DNA from: Anseranas semipalmata
Taxonomy: Eukaryota > Chordata > Aves > Anseriformes > Anseranatidae
Reading direction: 5' to 3'
NCBI GenBank assembly: GCA_013399115.1
Contig: VXAA01002967.1
Coordinates: 317,429 to 381,428 of the forward strand
Length of the DNA stretch: 64,000 nucleotides
The notes under the pieces are model-generated. The model worked only from the letters and a program-made list of their open reading frames with translations, was not told the origin of the DNA and ran no database searches. The translations under genes were made by a program, and so were the position numbers. Position 1 is the first letter of the stretch, and each line of letters starts with the position of its first letter. Positions 13,101 through 26,382 of this stretch are shown in pieces.

Positions 13101-16100
13101 ATGCTCCCGATTCCATCTGAGCCATGTCCTTCAAGTTTTTGCAACTAGTAAATCTGATTTTTGCAAATCTAGGAACACCAATAAGCAAAATAAGTTATGC
13201 TGGTTTTTTTCAGTGTTGGTTGCTTTTCCTGCTTTGAATGGCATAGTTGGTGATGTGATTTTGATTTAATCTTTTTCTGAAAGTGCTTAGCAGTTCAACA
13301 AACTTTGTTTCCATCAGGTGGTACTTTACTGGTTGGTATGCAAGTTTGCAATGGTTTAACTTTAAAATCTCTGACAGTGTATCTGACACCTAAGTGCTAC
13401 TTCATTTACTTTAAAAATAGACTATTGTAAGCTGAGCTTGTAATACAAGGCTATAACTTCAGAAGCATTATTGAATAGATTTGTTTTAAGAAGTAAACTT
13501 TTTTTTGTTAAATTTTTACAATGGGTTTTATCAACATAAAAAAAATCTTCATTTTAAAAATCTCAGAGGTTGCTTGTGATAAATGTGGCTTTTTTTTTCT
13601 TCCTTATTTTCAGTGAAAGTTCAGGAAGTGAAAATCCAGGGCTTCTACTATGTAGGGCAGAGCATGTTCTTAAGGTGTTTTTAGTCTTTTGGCATTAAAG
13701 CCGTTCTTCTGAGAAATGTTTGAAAATGTTTGATTCCTGTGTTTTTGCAGTAGGTTTAGTATCTGAATTGGGTGTAAACAAAGTGCTTAGTCTATTTTAT
13801 TTTATTTTGATTTTTATTAGTGACAGTGAGTTGCTCATCCCATAAGTCCAGGTGGGTAGGAAAAAAAGTCTCTTGGTCATGTTCATTGCCATTAAATTTG
13901 GCATGGATGTCCAGATATTCTGTAAGTGTAGAGGTAGTAACTATTATTGACCTAAGATTTAAAAAAAAAAGATATATGCTGATCTCTATTTAGAAAAATA
14001 TTTCAGCTGACAAACATTCCTGTGTATGCAAGAATTAATCTGTTTTTTTGCAAACAGTTAAGTGGAAAAAGGATCAATTTGGGTGCCAGCTGCTGTTACG
14101 TAAAGATTGATCAGGACTGCTGATTAAAAAACAAAAATAAAGAGCCGTCCTTGAACGTTTGGACAAGGGTTCTGGTTAACGCTGCAACATTTCTCGCCGT
14201 TTCTGTTGCTGTTCCCCTAATGTCAGTCTTTTTCGTTTCGAGTCTTCTTGTTAACTGCTACCCAAATTAAAGTCTTACTCAGATACTCAGTATGCTGATC
14301 AACTTTTTAGGGTAAGGTGAGGAACTGGGACATAATAAATAGTATGTCAATATCCTAGTGTTTTAATTCTTCTATACGCTCTATGGCACAATTCTTAGAT
14401 ATTACACAGGGGAGAAAGATGCGAGAATTTGCTATAGGGAACTGCTTGACCATAAATCTAACACAAGACATTCAAAACAATTCTAAACGTGTTCGTCCTC
14501 TCATCTCCCAGATGGAATTCCAGTTCTTTATTTTTTAAGAAGCGTCATGAAAAGCTGTTTCATGTCTACGTTAAATCCTATCCCAGCTTTCTGCCTTGTT
14601 TTTACCTATCCTCCAGGTGTTCGTTTCTTCTTATAAGCTCATTGCGTTGCTCTCTGTTGTGTCAAGAGGTGTTTGGGAGTTGTTTGAGAATTAGCGCAAC
14701 CTTTTCTTCTTCCCCCATCGCCAGCTGGGCACAGGTGCTGCATCCAGCCCCTTAATACCTTGTGTCAGTCAGAATAAAACGGGCTTTTTGACGGAGCATA
14801 AATACACAATTGGTACATCGCAGTTGTTCTATTCTTCCTCCTCTCCCAACATACCTTATTCAGTCACTTTAACAAAAATCTTGGTTTGCTTTTAGTCCCT
14901 GGGATATGGAATCTGGTCATTGGTCCTTTTGCGCTTTTATCACTCGGCTAATTTAAAAACCGTGTTAAGATTTTACGTGTGACAGTTATCCAGGCTGGAT
15001 GAGCATTTTTCTTGCCAGTGCTCCTAATGATGTTTGTGATTGATGAGATCTGCCAGCAGATTGTCAGCTCTGGGTATCGCATTACTGTGTACTGGGGAGG
15101 AAAAAAAGACTAAATGGTGATGTTTTTAAAAAAAAAAAATCCAAAACAATAATAGGAAAACAGAGACGTGCCATGTTGTAGAAAGTACTATGTTCTGTCC
15201 TAAGTGGCAGTCTGTGACTGAGATAAGCAACCCGGAGAAATTGAAATTGTCAGTTCTCTCCAGAAGAGCTGTCTGACTTCTTTGTAAGAGTAAGATGACT
15301 GACGTGCAGCTTTATAGTACTTGGTTTTTTTAACTTCGCTGTGCAAAGAAAGTATAATTGCTGGCTGCGTTCCAAGTGATGATAAACTTTAGGACTTCTT
15401 TAGTTAGTTTCCCATGTGATGAAGATGTGGCTATCCCTGAAAAAAGTATTTGGAAAAAAAAAAAAGCCAGGGCTGCATGCAGCTGTGGTATTTGTGAGCC
15501 CAGGGTGCAGGGGGATCATGGACAAACAGGAACTGCACATCTGCAGGTCAGTTGTATAGAGCATTCACACATATTTGTGGTTGGCCTTACTATATGAACT
15601 TACTATACTATATGAACTATATGTTCTTTCTCTGGGGAGTTAAATTTTGGACATTATTTCAGTGTCACATACCATGCAGTTCGTTTGCTATAATGTTATT
15701 TGAGGGTCTTTTATATATACTGCCTTGTTCTGTCAGAATTGATGCATCTTTGAATAGAGGTGCCAGTATTGCAAGGTGGTGCTTTTAGGATTGGAACTGT
15801 GAGAAGGACTAAGATGATTACACTCTGAACTGTAGTAAATCATGGAAATATATGCACTTCTTAGGAAGAAAATCTAGAGGCACAAAAATGAACATGATTT
15901 TGGATTGTCAGACTTTGTGTCTCCCAGTACGGAAGTATTTCCATTTAACTTCAGTATTCTCTATATAAAATATTTTGGAAAGACAACTAACAAAACATTC
16001 TGTTCCAAAAATGTCAAAACATAACCATTAGATACCATCAGCACATTCTTCTTTGAAATGATATTTTAAACCAAATGGAAACAATTTTGCAAGATGTTTT

Positions 16101-19100
16101 GATTTTTGATAGTAACTTTCCCAGTGGAAAATCGTTCCATCAGAGTTGTTGATTATGTTCATTAGCAGTTGCTTTCCTGGATTTAAAGGGACGATGATAA
16201 TTGTCATTTTCCAAATACATTCAGTTTGCCCCTGTGAAGTCATGCCCTTCTAAATGATAAAGGATATCTACAGATCAATTTTGATGTAATTTTATTGACT
16301 TTTTTTTCCAGAAGCAAGTTTTAAATACTAATGACTTGCAAGGAAGAGTTTGGAGTGCATAGATGGCATCCAGAGTTCTGAAAAATTTGAAGCTTTATAG
16401 TTGGAAAACAAATGCGTGGAGTCTTCCTCAAAAGACGGATTAATGGACTTTGTTATTTTAGTAAAGGCACCAAGTTGAGTAAATCTGATGTGCTTGTTAT
16501 CCAAGACGTTATTTACATTCTTTATATAGCACAGTAGAACAGAGACATTTTTCTTTTTATGTAAGATTTAATTACCACTAGAATTTGTTTGAGAACTAAC
16601 AAGAGTAATGGAAAAATTACTGCCTCTGGCAATGATTCATGCCAGTAGATATGTGCAGATGAGTTCTGGTAAATGAAAACGCTTCGCAATGTAGTAATAG
16701 TTCTTAAGTGTTGAAGAACTGTCCTAGCTCACCTCCTTTTCTTACTCTTGGATGTGGCTTTAACATTTAGCTCCCGACTGTCCTTATGTATGCTGCGCAC
16801 GATGAAAAGACACTGACCTTGTAACATTGAGACTTACTCAAGACACACGAGGCACAAGCTATTATTTCAAGTATTCTTTAGAAGATCAGAGTTCTGGATT
16901 TAAAAATAAAAATCAAAGTAATTTTGCGAAAAAAGAAACTGCAGGTGATCAGAACCACTGCTGTAGCAACTCATAACAAGGATACTGTGTGAACTACCTC
17001 TTTGATAAAGCTCATCCCATGGTTTTTGGTTTTGCTAACCACAAAAGTGCCATCCCTAGGTTGTACGTGGTTGTTTGCTTTTCCCAGAAATACAGGCATG
17101 AAAAGAAAAGTTTCTTGATTTGTTTTTTTTTGTCAATGCATGAATATTTGGGCCAGTCATTTCGTGACTGTTTTACACAGACCTCTGTACGAGGGCATCC
17201 TTAGTGAGGAGTATTTTTTGGGACTCTCCTTGATATTATAGCTCTTTTGAAGAAAGAAGATGTCACAAATCATTCTGACAAAATTCTTCTGCCTAGAATG
17301 GTATTATGGAAAACTGTCTTTTTCCCTTATTTTTTTATCCTTTTTATTCTGTTAATTTTTTACCTGATCTTTGTATAAAATTCTAACATTTTTCTTGGGA
17401 TACAACTTACACCTGAGCATGTAATATGATAATAGTAAAAGCATTCGGTTGTGTTCAGATGCCATCTAGCTTCACAGAATGCATATGAAATAAAATCTTT
17501 TAAATATTCCTGTGGAAAATATGAAGGTCTTGTGCTATGAATGGCTAAATACTGGGCTTTGCTGGTATACAGAGACTTTTAATACTTATATCTAGGCTTT
17601 TCTTTAACATCATGTTTGTTATGAAGTCTTGGAAAAAGCTGCTGCATAGATATATTTTTCTGACTTTTTTTTTAACCAGCAGTCATTGATTAAATCACAT
17701 TTAATTCATCCAGCAAAAAGGAGCCTACGCACAAAGTAAATAAAGCTTGTGTGTGTGCATGCATGCATATATGTGGGTATTAGTATCAAGAGGTCAGGAG
17801 ATCACTTCTGCTTACACAACCTTACTGTTCTTCAAAAATCCCTATTTAAAGCAAAAAACAAAGCCATTGTGGAAGACAATGGAAGTAGGATGGTTGTGTT
17901 AAGTCTTATTACAAACAAATTTCCACCAAATTGCGGTGTTCTTGTTTCTTGAACTCGGTAGCATTTAGATGAACAGATGTTTAGCTTAAATTGAGAAAAT
18001 GTTGATTTATAAGTTGGCAGAACTAACTATTTTTATATATACTTCGGCAAACCAGTATTTAAATACATCTCCGTGAACATCAAATCAGCTGGAGTTGCAA
18101 AATGTCTGGCCAGGTTCTGAATATGACAACAGTCCGACTTGCCCCAGACTTCATTGCCAAGTCTTGACACCCCTTCTGAGTCTGCTTGTCTGGCATGTCC
18201 TGGTTTGGATCCATTCAAGACCTGCTTCTAGATTGTTACCTCATATAAAAGTAAGATTGTCTCGTTTTAGCTTCCAGAGAAAAATATCTGCTTTTGAGTG
18301 GGGGGAAGCTTTTCCTGAAGCTATAATCACTTGTAATATATCGCGAATAATCACTAATCCATTGTGGTATTGAAGCTTATACAATGCAACTTCAATCTGT
18401 GACTTCATTTGGGTTTTAAATACTTATGAGAATAATTCACTGTATCTTCTGAGGTTGTCATAGAGTTGTCACCATCTTTCTCATGGACAGTATGGGTTTC
18501 CTTCTAATTAGTATTTGCTTGCAGGATACATGGTGTTGTTGTTTGGTAGTATTTTTTCACTGATACCAGTTGTTTCTCCAGCAAACATACAGAATATCAC
18601 AATGCTTAGTCACAGACAGATGTAAACATCTGTTTATCATTTGCATAAGTAGAAATGCTGACACAGGTCTCTTAAGAGCCTGGGTGTTGCTTGCCTGTAA
18701 GCCATAATTCAGCACTGCATTTAAATATATGGCTAATGGTACGCTAGATTTGGCCCTTAGACAAAAAAAGGTAAGCATCATAGATGCTTGCTTGTAGTCA
18801 TGTTATGAAGACATATTGTTGCTTGTCAACACATTGATGCAATGCTGTTTTTCAAATCTTTGTCTTAGTAATTACATTATAAGATTTCTTCAAAGCACTG
18901 ACAGGCTTTGTTCAAGTTCAGAGCTGGCTGCACGAGATCATGTTGAGGGAGAGCTTTAATAAACCATCTTAAACTCATACAGATTATGAAAATGGAAGGC
19001 CCTTCCCAGAGAATTTGCCTTTTACAAGGCCTCTATCATTCTAACTTAGATGTCTTTTTTTCAGTGCAGAACCGAGCTGTTAGTTTTCCCAAAAGATTTT

Positions 19101-19866
19101 CAGCAGATTTTTGTCTATAGAATATGCCCACTTTTTTATTGTTGTGTTAGCTGTGGCTTGTCCATGTACTAAAGCTTCTGATTGCTTTCCGTAAATCTGC
19201 TTTGATCACATATTCTCCAGGTCTTTGGTGTTTAGTCTACCTTCTGCACTCAGATCTTGTCTCTTTCCTCCAAACAAGCATTTTGCAAGTACATTACATG
19301 GGAATGGATTTGCCGAGTGGCTAATAGGACCTCTCTTGTTTCCTCCACAACCGTTCCTTCTGTTATAAATTTACCCAATACGGACTCTGGGGGCATGGTG
19401 AAGGTCAACTGTCCCTGCAATAAAACGATTTCTGTAGCTTTAAGGACTCTAGCAAATGGGAGTTGAAATATTTTTACCAAGTTTCAAGTTTTTGTTGGTT
19501 GGGTTTGTTTTTGTTTTTTTTAATTACATCATGATTATTTAAATATAATTGTATTTATGTGATCCTCAAGCCGTTTCTTAGTGGCAGTCCGGCAATAAAC
19601 TGTCTGTTTAAACTGACTGTCACCTAAACTGACTACTAATTTAACTTAAATCTGTTAAAATCATTTAAATAAGATCACTAATATTCTATCAGTATGTGCT
19701 TGCTTTCGGCGCTGTATAGAAATCAGAACCCTAGGTGCCTCACTTAGCAATTTTCTCTCTTTTCAATGTGTCAAACAAATAAATTACATGTTACACCAGT
19801 CTCTTCTGTGGGAATACAGAAAAACATTCATTTCTGTTTTAAATTCACAATGTGGGGAAAAGGGAA

Positions 19867-19898
19867 GGGGGGGGGGGGGGAAANGGGGGGGGGGGGGG
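19867..19898. repeat. Two G14 runs separated by AAAN
   Basis: Fourteen Gs, then AAA and one unresolved base, then fourteen more Gs. The arrangement could fold as a G-quadruplex, and the N shows the assembler could not settle the run length. The flanks (AAAAGGGAAGG) are purine-rich. Confidence 0.9.
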
Positions 19899-20223
19899 AA
19901 CAGCTTGCATTTTTGTTTTGGTCTGTGAAAAGAAGCCAGACCGTAGGTTGAGATCTTCTGACTAAAGTCTTAAAAGAGATGCTGGCTTGAAGTAACAGAC
20001 AGCTTCTCTAGTTACTGGAGAACATGGAAGGGGTGAATACTAGAACATAAAAATAGTGATAAACAAGATCTGCTGGAAGGAAGCTGAAAAGGGGAAATGA
20101 AAAATGCATGCTGATGTTGCCTACAAACTAGAGGGAAAATAACAAGATGATGTAGTACATAGGGCAGGAATTTCTCCTCAGGACCCTGCCTGGTTTTTGG
20201 CATTGTAACTCATAGCTCTCCCT

Positions 20224-20271
20224 AAAAAAAAAAAAAAACTTACACAACCTTTATAAAAAAAAAAAAAAAAA
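20224..20271. repeat. Paired poly(A) runs
   Basis: A15 and A17 separated by 16 mixed bases (CTTACACAACCTTTAT). No retroelement body was recognised upstream. It is treated as low-complexity intronic sequence. Confidence 0.85.
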
Positions 20272-23200
20272 CACATAAATTGCCTTGGCTGGTTAATTTT
20301 TCTATGACATTTTAATTTTGCTTAATAGTTTCATCACCCTTTATATTGGCTAAATTATGCAGAATATCAGCGTAACTGGCAGATACTTGACAAATGTTAC
20401 AGTTTGGGTTGTTAAATACTGGAGAGTATCTCCTTTAGAAAATTGATGTGTATTCATGTTGTTTTAGATTATATTATTGAAGAAAGGATGGTCTGAGCTC
20501 ACCCTTGAGTGGGCAAGAGAGGAGGAGACGATCAGTTTATCAGCTGGCTTGTGGATAGCCACCAGCAACAGCTACATGTTCAGTGAACGTGCAGCCAAAA
20601 CACCTTTCTGCAGACCATGTTGGAATAGCAGTGCAAAAATTAAATTCAGTAGAGGTTTCAGAAGCCATCAATTATTTGTGCTGTTAATCACGGTTAAGAA
20701 CAGTGGATTTGAGTGGGGAAGGGGCTAGGTACAAACCATCAAATTTCATACAGTTTTGGATTGAATCATCAATGGAATTCTCTGAGAAACAATAATCTCT
20801 TGATACATCAGTGTGTGCCTCCTCTTTGTAGTCAATGCTTTTATTTATTTAAATAACATCAGACTGCATCCTTTTAGGAAAATGTTTTTAAGTCAATACA
20901 GCTCAAATGAGAGCTGTATCTCAAAAGAGAGAATTCAAGCTATAATCTAGGATGTACTGCAGCTTGTGTATGTTTTGGTTGTCAGATAGAAGGGTGCTGT
21001 GTTGCCTTTGATACTAACTTGTTACAAAGTTCCAGGAAACATCTCTGATTCATTTAAAATATCACAGCATTTTTCTAGTCCAATAAATTAGCAAATAGAT
21101 TTTCAAATGAATGGTCTTTGTATGTAAACTAGTTTTGAAGGGATGGACATTGATTGATTGATTTAAATAATTTTAGCACTACCTGAAGTAAATTAGATGT
21201 CTCACTAGTAATGCTTTTTCTCTGACCTAATTTAGAACATGAAAATAAATGAAAATAAATGTTTGTGGGTTGTTTTTTTTTTTTACAAAAAAAATAAGAA
21301 GAAATATATTTTGCATAGCACAGAATTAGACCTCCAAATAGGTTTCCTGATTTCCAGAACTACTGAGTGTATTTCTTACTAAATTTGTTAATGTAGTATT
21401 TTTGGTAGTATTTTTGCACTGTTGCACAAATAGGTATTCTATACTGTAATTCCTCATTCTGTGAACTAGTGGCAGTACTTACTAACCTATATGGATTTTG
21501 AGGCTTGATTGTTGTTGTTTTTTCCAACAATTTGTTGGAATCCTTGAAGGAGAAATTCTCTATCAGTGCGAGTTATTGCTCCCGTTAACTAGGGACCCAG
21601 TGCTTCAGCAGCTTCTGTGGATAATTTGTTCTGAGATTGGAAACCTTTCAGCTACCCTAAGAAATGGAAGGTCATGTCATGTGTCAAAGGAAAGGTAATC
21701 TGCCCTAGTCGTAAGATGTTATACTGAAAACATTATTATGATAAATAGACAACTTGTCATATATCTTTTCCTCTCCTAATATCTCATGTGGTAGCCTTAG
21801 CCGGTACTCGTATGAATTACTGAGTTTTAAGCCTGAGGTTAATTCCAGTTTTAGAGTAATCGTTATCCGAGAGGAACTTCTCCTTACAGCCGTGTGCCTG
21901 TGGGAGTGAAAGGAGTCTATTTGCTGTATGGCTATTTCTTATTTGTAAATAAAGGACAAAAAGCACTACCATCACTCATGAGAGTGAATCTGTATTTTCT
22001 TGTGACTTTTAATTAGCTTTTAAGTTCTGTCTGGCTTTTTTTGTAACACATTATTGGCTTGAAATGCAGAATGTTTTGTGATATATGGATGTAATAGTCT
22101 TAAGTTATTCAATAGAACAAGGTGATTTTTTTTCCCCTTTGTAGTATAAGCCTCTCAGGGAGAATATTAAGAGGTTGATCGAAAAACTCTTTAAAAATTA
22201 CTGGCCTTTCCCTAAGCTTTATCTTCACCTTTAAATTTTAACATCTGGACTTTATGTAGTTGGGCTTGACTAGATTAAAGGACAATATTGTGTACATGTT
22301 TCTCTTCTTCCTGGACATCTCTGGTCTCTCTTTCTGTTACGGTGGTAAAATTAAACTGCCTCAGTGCACAGAAGGTCTGTCAGAAAGCTTACCGAATGAC
22401 TTCTGTTCGCTGACCTGGCATATCTAAACTTTTAAGTTTCATCTCATTTTTCTATCTGATGCTGGATTATATATTTTATTGTCTGGTCAGATCAAAGTAA
22501 TGCATCATATACTGGCGTTTACTCTTCTGAGAGTAAGAGCCTGTGCACCACAATTTTGGAGGTGGAAGCCGTACTTTGCCTAGAAGAAACATTTTGGCTG
22601 GGAGCCATAACTGGCAGATAGATCTTCAATCTTACCTTGTTTTTTAGAGTAATCGTAGGAAAAATAACAGGAAAATGAGTGTAGCCTTTTTATTCTTTGG
22701 TATGAAGTAGCTTTCCAAGAGTGTTGTATCGCTTCACTTAGATTTAGTATTCGTTTGATTGATACGTTACCTCTGGACTCTGGAAAGATATATACGAGGA
22801 CCTATATATATATATATGTCCTGAGAAGATGAACTTGTTTTGCTGAAGCTAGCAGAGGTCTCCAGTACGTATCAGCCGATCACCGTTTTGCCGTCTTGCT
22901 GCAAAGGTCAACAGCTGTGGGCATACTTGTTTGTACCCATTGCGCTTCTGGGTTAGTATTCTGCTATTGGCAGAGACTGGGGACTTCAGCCCTCATTTCT
23001 TTTGTGCTAGTGTTATCATCTGTGAGACCTGTGAAGACTTCCATAGCCTGTAACTAATTAAATAAAAGAAAATACAGAAAGATAGAATCTAGTTCTTGAC
23101 TTGCTGTGCCTTAGGTAGCATTCATGGTGTATGAAACAATGTGCATTTTTTTTTTTCTGAGCCTCTGATAACATAATCACAGTAGTTTGTGTCTGAGCTT

Positions 23201-23804
23201 CCTAAACATCTTACGTATTGTTCAAAGGCACTATATTTGCAATCCCAAATGTCTAAAAATAATATTCAGTACTCTGTAGGCAAAAAGTAGGATGGTGATT
23301 TTATTATGCATTCCAAATTGATTAATTTTTTTTAGGCTTTAGATTTGACTAATGAGCTTTGCATATATTAGAATTTTCTATGCTGCTTAGTATTACATTG
23401 TAATTTCAAATATCCATCATTATTGTCAAAAATGATGTTGCAAATTTGTTAAGCTAAACATGTAATGCTTTGCTATAAATGAGGGAAGGTCATTGAGCCA
23501 TATGCTGATGGGAGGTCCAGCGGGGGATGTTTGTCGCTATTGACTGAGTTTTAGGAAACAAAGATTTTTGGATCAGCTGTAGAGGTGATAGAGGTGGATG
23601 AGAGGCTAAAGTTTAGAGAATAATGGCAATCTTCCAAACCCTGTAACTTCTAGTCTGTTATCTCCAAGCAGACAGAAGAGGGGGGCTGTTACTTCATATA
23701 TTGATTGTTTAATAAGGGGTATTTTGGGTTTATTGTTTTTTTTTTTTTTTCTTGAGATCACTGGATCATGTCTAATTTCAATGTGATTTCTTTTACTAGA
23801 TTCA

Positions 23805-25156
23805 TTGTGAACCTATGGTGCTTAAATTGTTCAAAAACTTCTTTGTCTCCATCTTCACTGGCAGTCAGGCTTCCCACGTCTCTCAAGTCCCCGAACCTCT
23901 AGGCGGGGGCTGGGGGAGCAGAGTCCCTCCCACTGTAAGCAAAAAGCAGGTTGGGGACCTCCTGATGCAACTGAACAGCTACAAGTCTATGGGGCCTGAT
24001 GACATGCATCCCGGAGTCCTGAGGGAACTGGCTGATGTCATCTACCTGGACTTCTGTTAGGCCTTCAACATGGTCCCACATGCCATCCTGATCTCCAAAT
24101 TGGAGATATGGATTTGAAGGGTGGACCATTCGGTGGATAAGGAATTGGCTGGATGGCTGCAGCCAGAGAGTTGCAAAATGGCTCTGTGTCCAGGTGGAGG
24201 CCGGTGACAAGCGGTGTCCCACAGAGATCTGTCTTGGAACCAGTTCTGTTTAATATCTTCATCAATGACATAGACAGTGGGATCGAGTGCACCCTCAGCA
24301 GGTTTGAAGATGACACCAGCTGAGTGGTGCAGTTGATACAACAGAAGGAAGGGATGCCATCCAGAGGGACCTGGACAAGCTTGAGAAGTGGGCCCATGTG
24401 AACCTGATGAAGTTCAAGAAGTCCAAGTGCGAGGTGCTGCACCTGGGTTGGGGCAATCCCAGACATGAGTACGGACTGGGAGAAGAACTCATTGAGAGCA
24501 GCCCTGCAGAGAGGGACTTGGGGGTTCTGGTGGACAAAAAGCTCGACATGAGCCAGCAGTGGGCGCTTGCAGCCCAGAAGGCCAACTGCATCCTGGGCTG
24601 CATCAACCCAGGCATGGCCAGCAGGTTGAGGGAGGTGACTGTCCCCCTCTGCTCTGCCCTCGTGAGGCCCCACCTGGAGTGCTGCATCCATGTCTGGGGA
24701 TATGGACCTGTTAAAGTGGGTCCAGAGGAGGGCCACAAAGATGATCAGAGGGCTGGAGCACCTCTCCTATGAAGAAGGGCTGAAAGAGCTGGGGATGTTC
24801 AGCCTGGAGAACAAAAGGCTCTAGGAAGACCTCCTCTCAGCCCTTCAGTACTTTAAAGGGGGCTTATGAAAAAGGTGGAGAATGACTGTTTACGTGGGCA
24901 GATAGTGATAGGACAAAGGGGAACAGTTTTAAACTAAAGGAGGGTAGATTTAGATTAGATATTAGGAGGAAATTCTTTACTATGAGGGTGGTGAGGCAGT
25001 GGAAGAGGTTGGATGTCCCATCTCTGGAAGTGTTTGAGGCTGGGTTGGATGGGTCTCCGGGCAACCTGATCCAGTGGGTGGCATCCCTGCCCGTGGCAGG
25101 GGTGTTGGGACTAGATGATCTTTAAGGTCCCTTCCAAACCAAGCCATTCTATGATA
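23805..25156 (+). mobile_element. CR1 LINE copy, 5'-truncated and internally deleted
   Basis: Reverse-transcriptase-type non-LTR element in sense orientation. The left part encodes a piece of CR1 ORF2 upstream of the polymerase core ([20 protein letters not shown], then [16 protein letters not shown]). This is joined directly to VIYLDFC, so an internal block of ORF2 is missing at about 24034. After frame breaks, 24398-24772 encodes the recognisable C-terminal part, with [30 protein letters not shown] and [11 protein letters not shown] 3' untranslated region follows, ending GGTCCCTTCC...CATTCTATGAT near 25155, the standard CR1 terminus. Stops and frameshifts make it inactive. The 5' boundary is approximate. 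A long open frame on the opposite strand (24065-24738) is a shadow of it. Confidence 0.93.
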
Positions 25157-25835
25157 CTTCAGCTAGTTATTACTTTAAACCTGTATGCTATCAACATTTC
25201 CTTTTCCCCAATCCTCCCCTCAAGGAATTGGCATTTTTATCATTTCTGTATTAAAAGAAAATATGCTTACTGTAACTAGATATTTATTAAATCTAAGTCT
25301 TAATTTCAGAAATAATGTTGCACTCCAGAAATGTCCTATTAAAATCCCATCATCATCCAGGCCAAACCTATTGCAGCCCAAAAAGTTGGAATGTCCCAAG
25401 GCTTTATGCCTTGCTTCTTAATTAAAAAAAAAAAACAAAAAACTAAGCACTGCTACTTCATCAAAGGCAAATCATTTTGTACTGGCAAGTGGGAAAAGCT
25501 CCCAACCAGCAAGGCTGCTCAGCACCCAGTTGGTTTCTGAATGAACGGTTAGTGATGCCAAGAACTGCACTACGGCTGGCTGTCTTCAGGATATCTGTGT
25601 CACAAGCTAAACGACTTCTCTTCATAGAATGAAAGGCAATCCCTAGCCAGTGGTGAAGAGAGAAATTTTGGCAACAGCATTGGACTAAAACTCTAGTATT
25701 TCTGGAAGAAGATAATGGAATTTGTAATGGTGATTCACAGCAGGCTAGACCTTTATTAAGAGCTGTTCGGAAATAGTAGCGCAACAAATGGAATAGTATA
25801 TGTCTGCCTCAAAAGGAAGAAGAGAGAAATGAGTC

Positions 25836-25909
25836 TTGTCAGGATTTGAACTTGTGGTTTCGAGGCATTCCCCACCTGGTAATTGGGCTGCTCAGCTACC
25901 CTGGTGTCC
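25836..25909 (-). repeat. tRNA-derived SINE head or decayed tRNA
   Basis: On the minus strand a B-box-like AAGTTCAAATCC (complement of 25842-25853) lies downstream of an A-box-like TAGCTGAGCAG (complement of 25888-25898), at about tRNA spacing. A body of roughly 73 nt around them has no convincing acceptor stem. This is the RNA polymerase III promoter arrangement of tRNAs and tRNA-derived SINEs. The sequence continues downstream on that strand into CATTTCTCTCTTCTTCC, without a clear tail. An old vertebrate SINE such as the MIR/CORE or LF-SINE type is more likely than a functional tRNA. Family assignment is not possible by eye. Confidence 0.5.
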
Positions 25910-26382
25910 TGGTGAGCAGCTGCCAGGGTCTTGGGCAGTGAAAGCTTAGCAGAGAGCTGTTTGTCATTTGAGGCCATCAGGACACTTTTCATCTGTGGCA
26001 AATTCTGTTTCTGGCTCCTGCAGCACATCCTTGCCTCGTGCCTCGTTAACTGAACGACTTGTTCGATTAGGTCCTTCACTGGTAACCCCCCTTTTTTAAC
26101 CTCTTCTGCAATATAGCATTGTAGTTACAACTTCAATTAAGATTAAAAGAACTCTTTCATTTGGACATCTTTCCTTCTTACTTTTAACCCTGACCTAATG
26201 AAATGCACTCCCTTCTGCAGAGATTCTTTACGCTTAGAATTAACCCAATAACTGTTTTTATATTTAGAAGTATAGCAACAAAAATGTATGTTTCAAAGAA
26301 CTGCAGAAATAGTCATAGTTAACTGTGAACGGCACTGGTGGCATTTTGGGGACATGAAGGAGGTGTTTGGGTACTGAGGGTA

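Noticed and set aside
22803..22818. TA dinucleotide run and similar short TG/TA or GA runs (for example 5968-5979, 40288-40301)
   Set aside because: Very short simple repeats, common in any intron; not worth separate features.
24065..24738. A 223-codon open frame on the minus strand
   Set aside because: It lies antisense to the recognisable CR1 ORF2 remnant and is its shadow.
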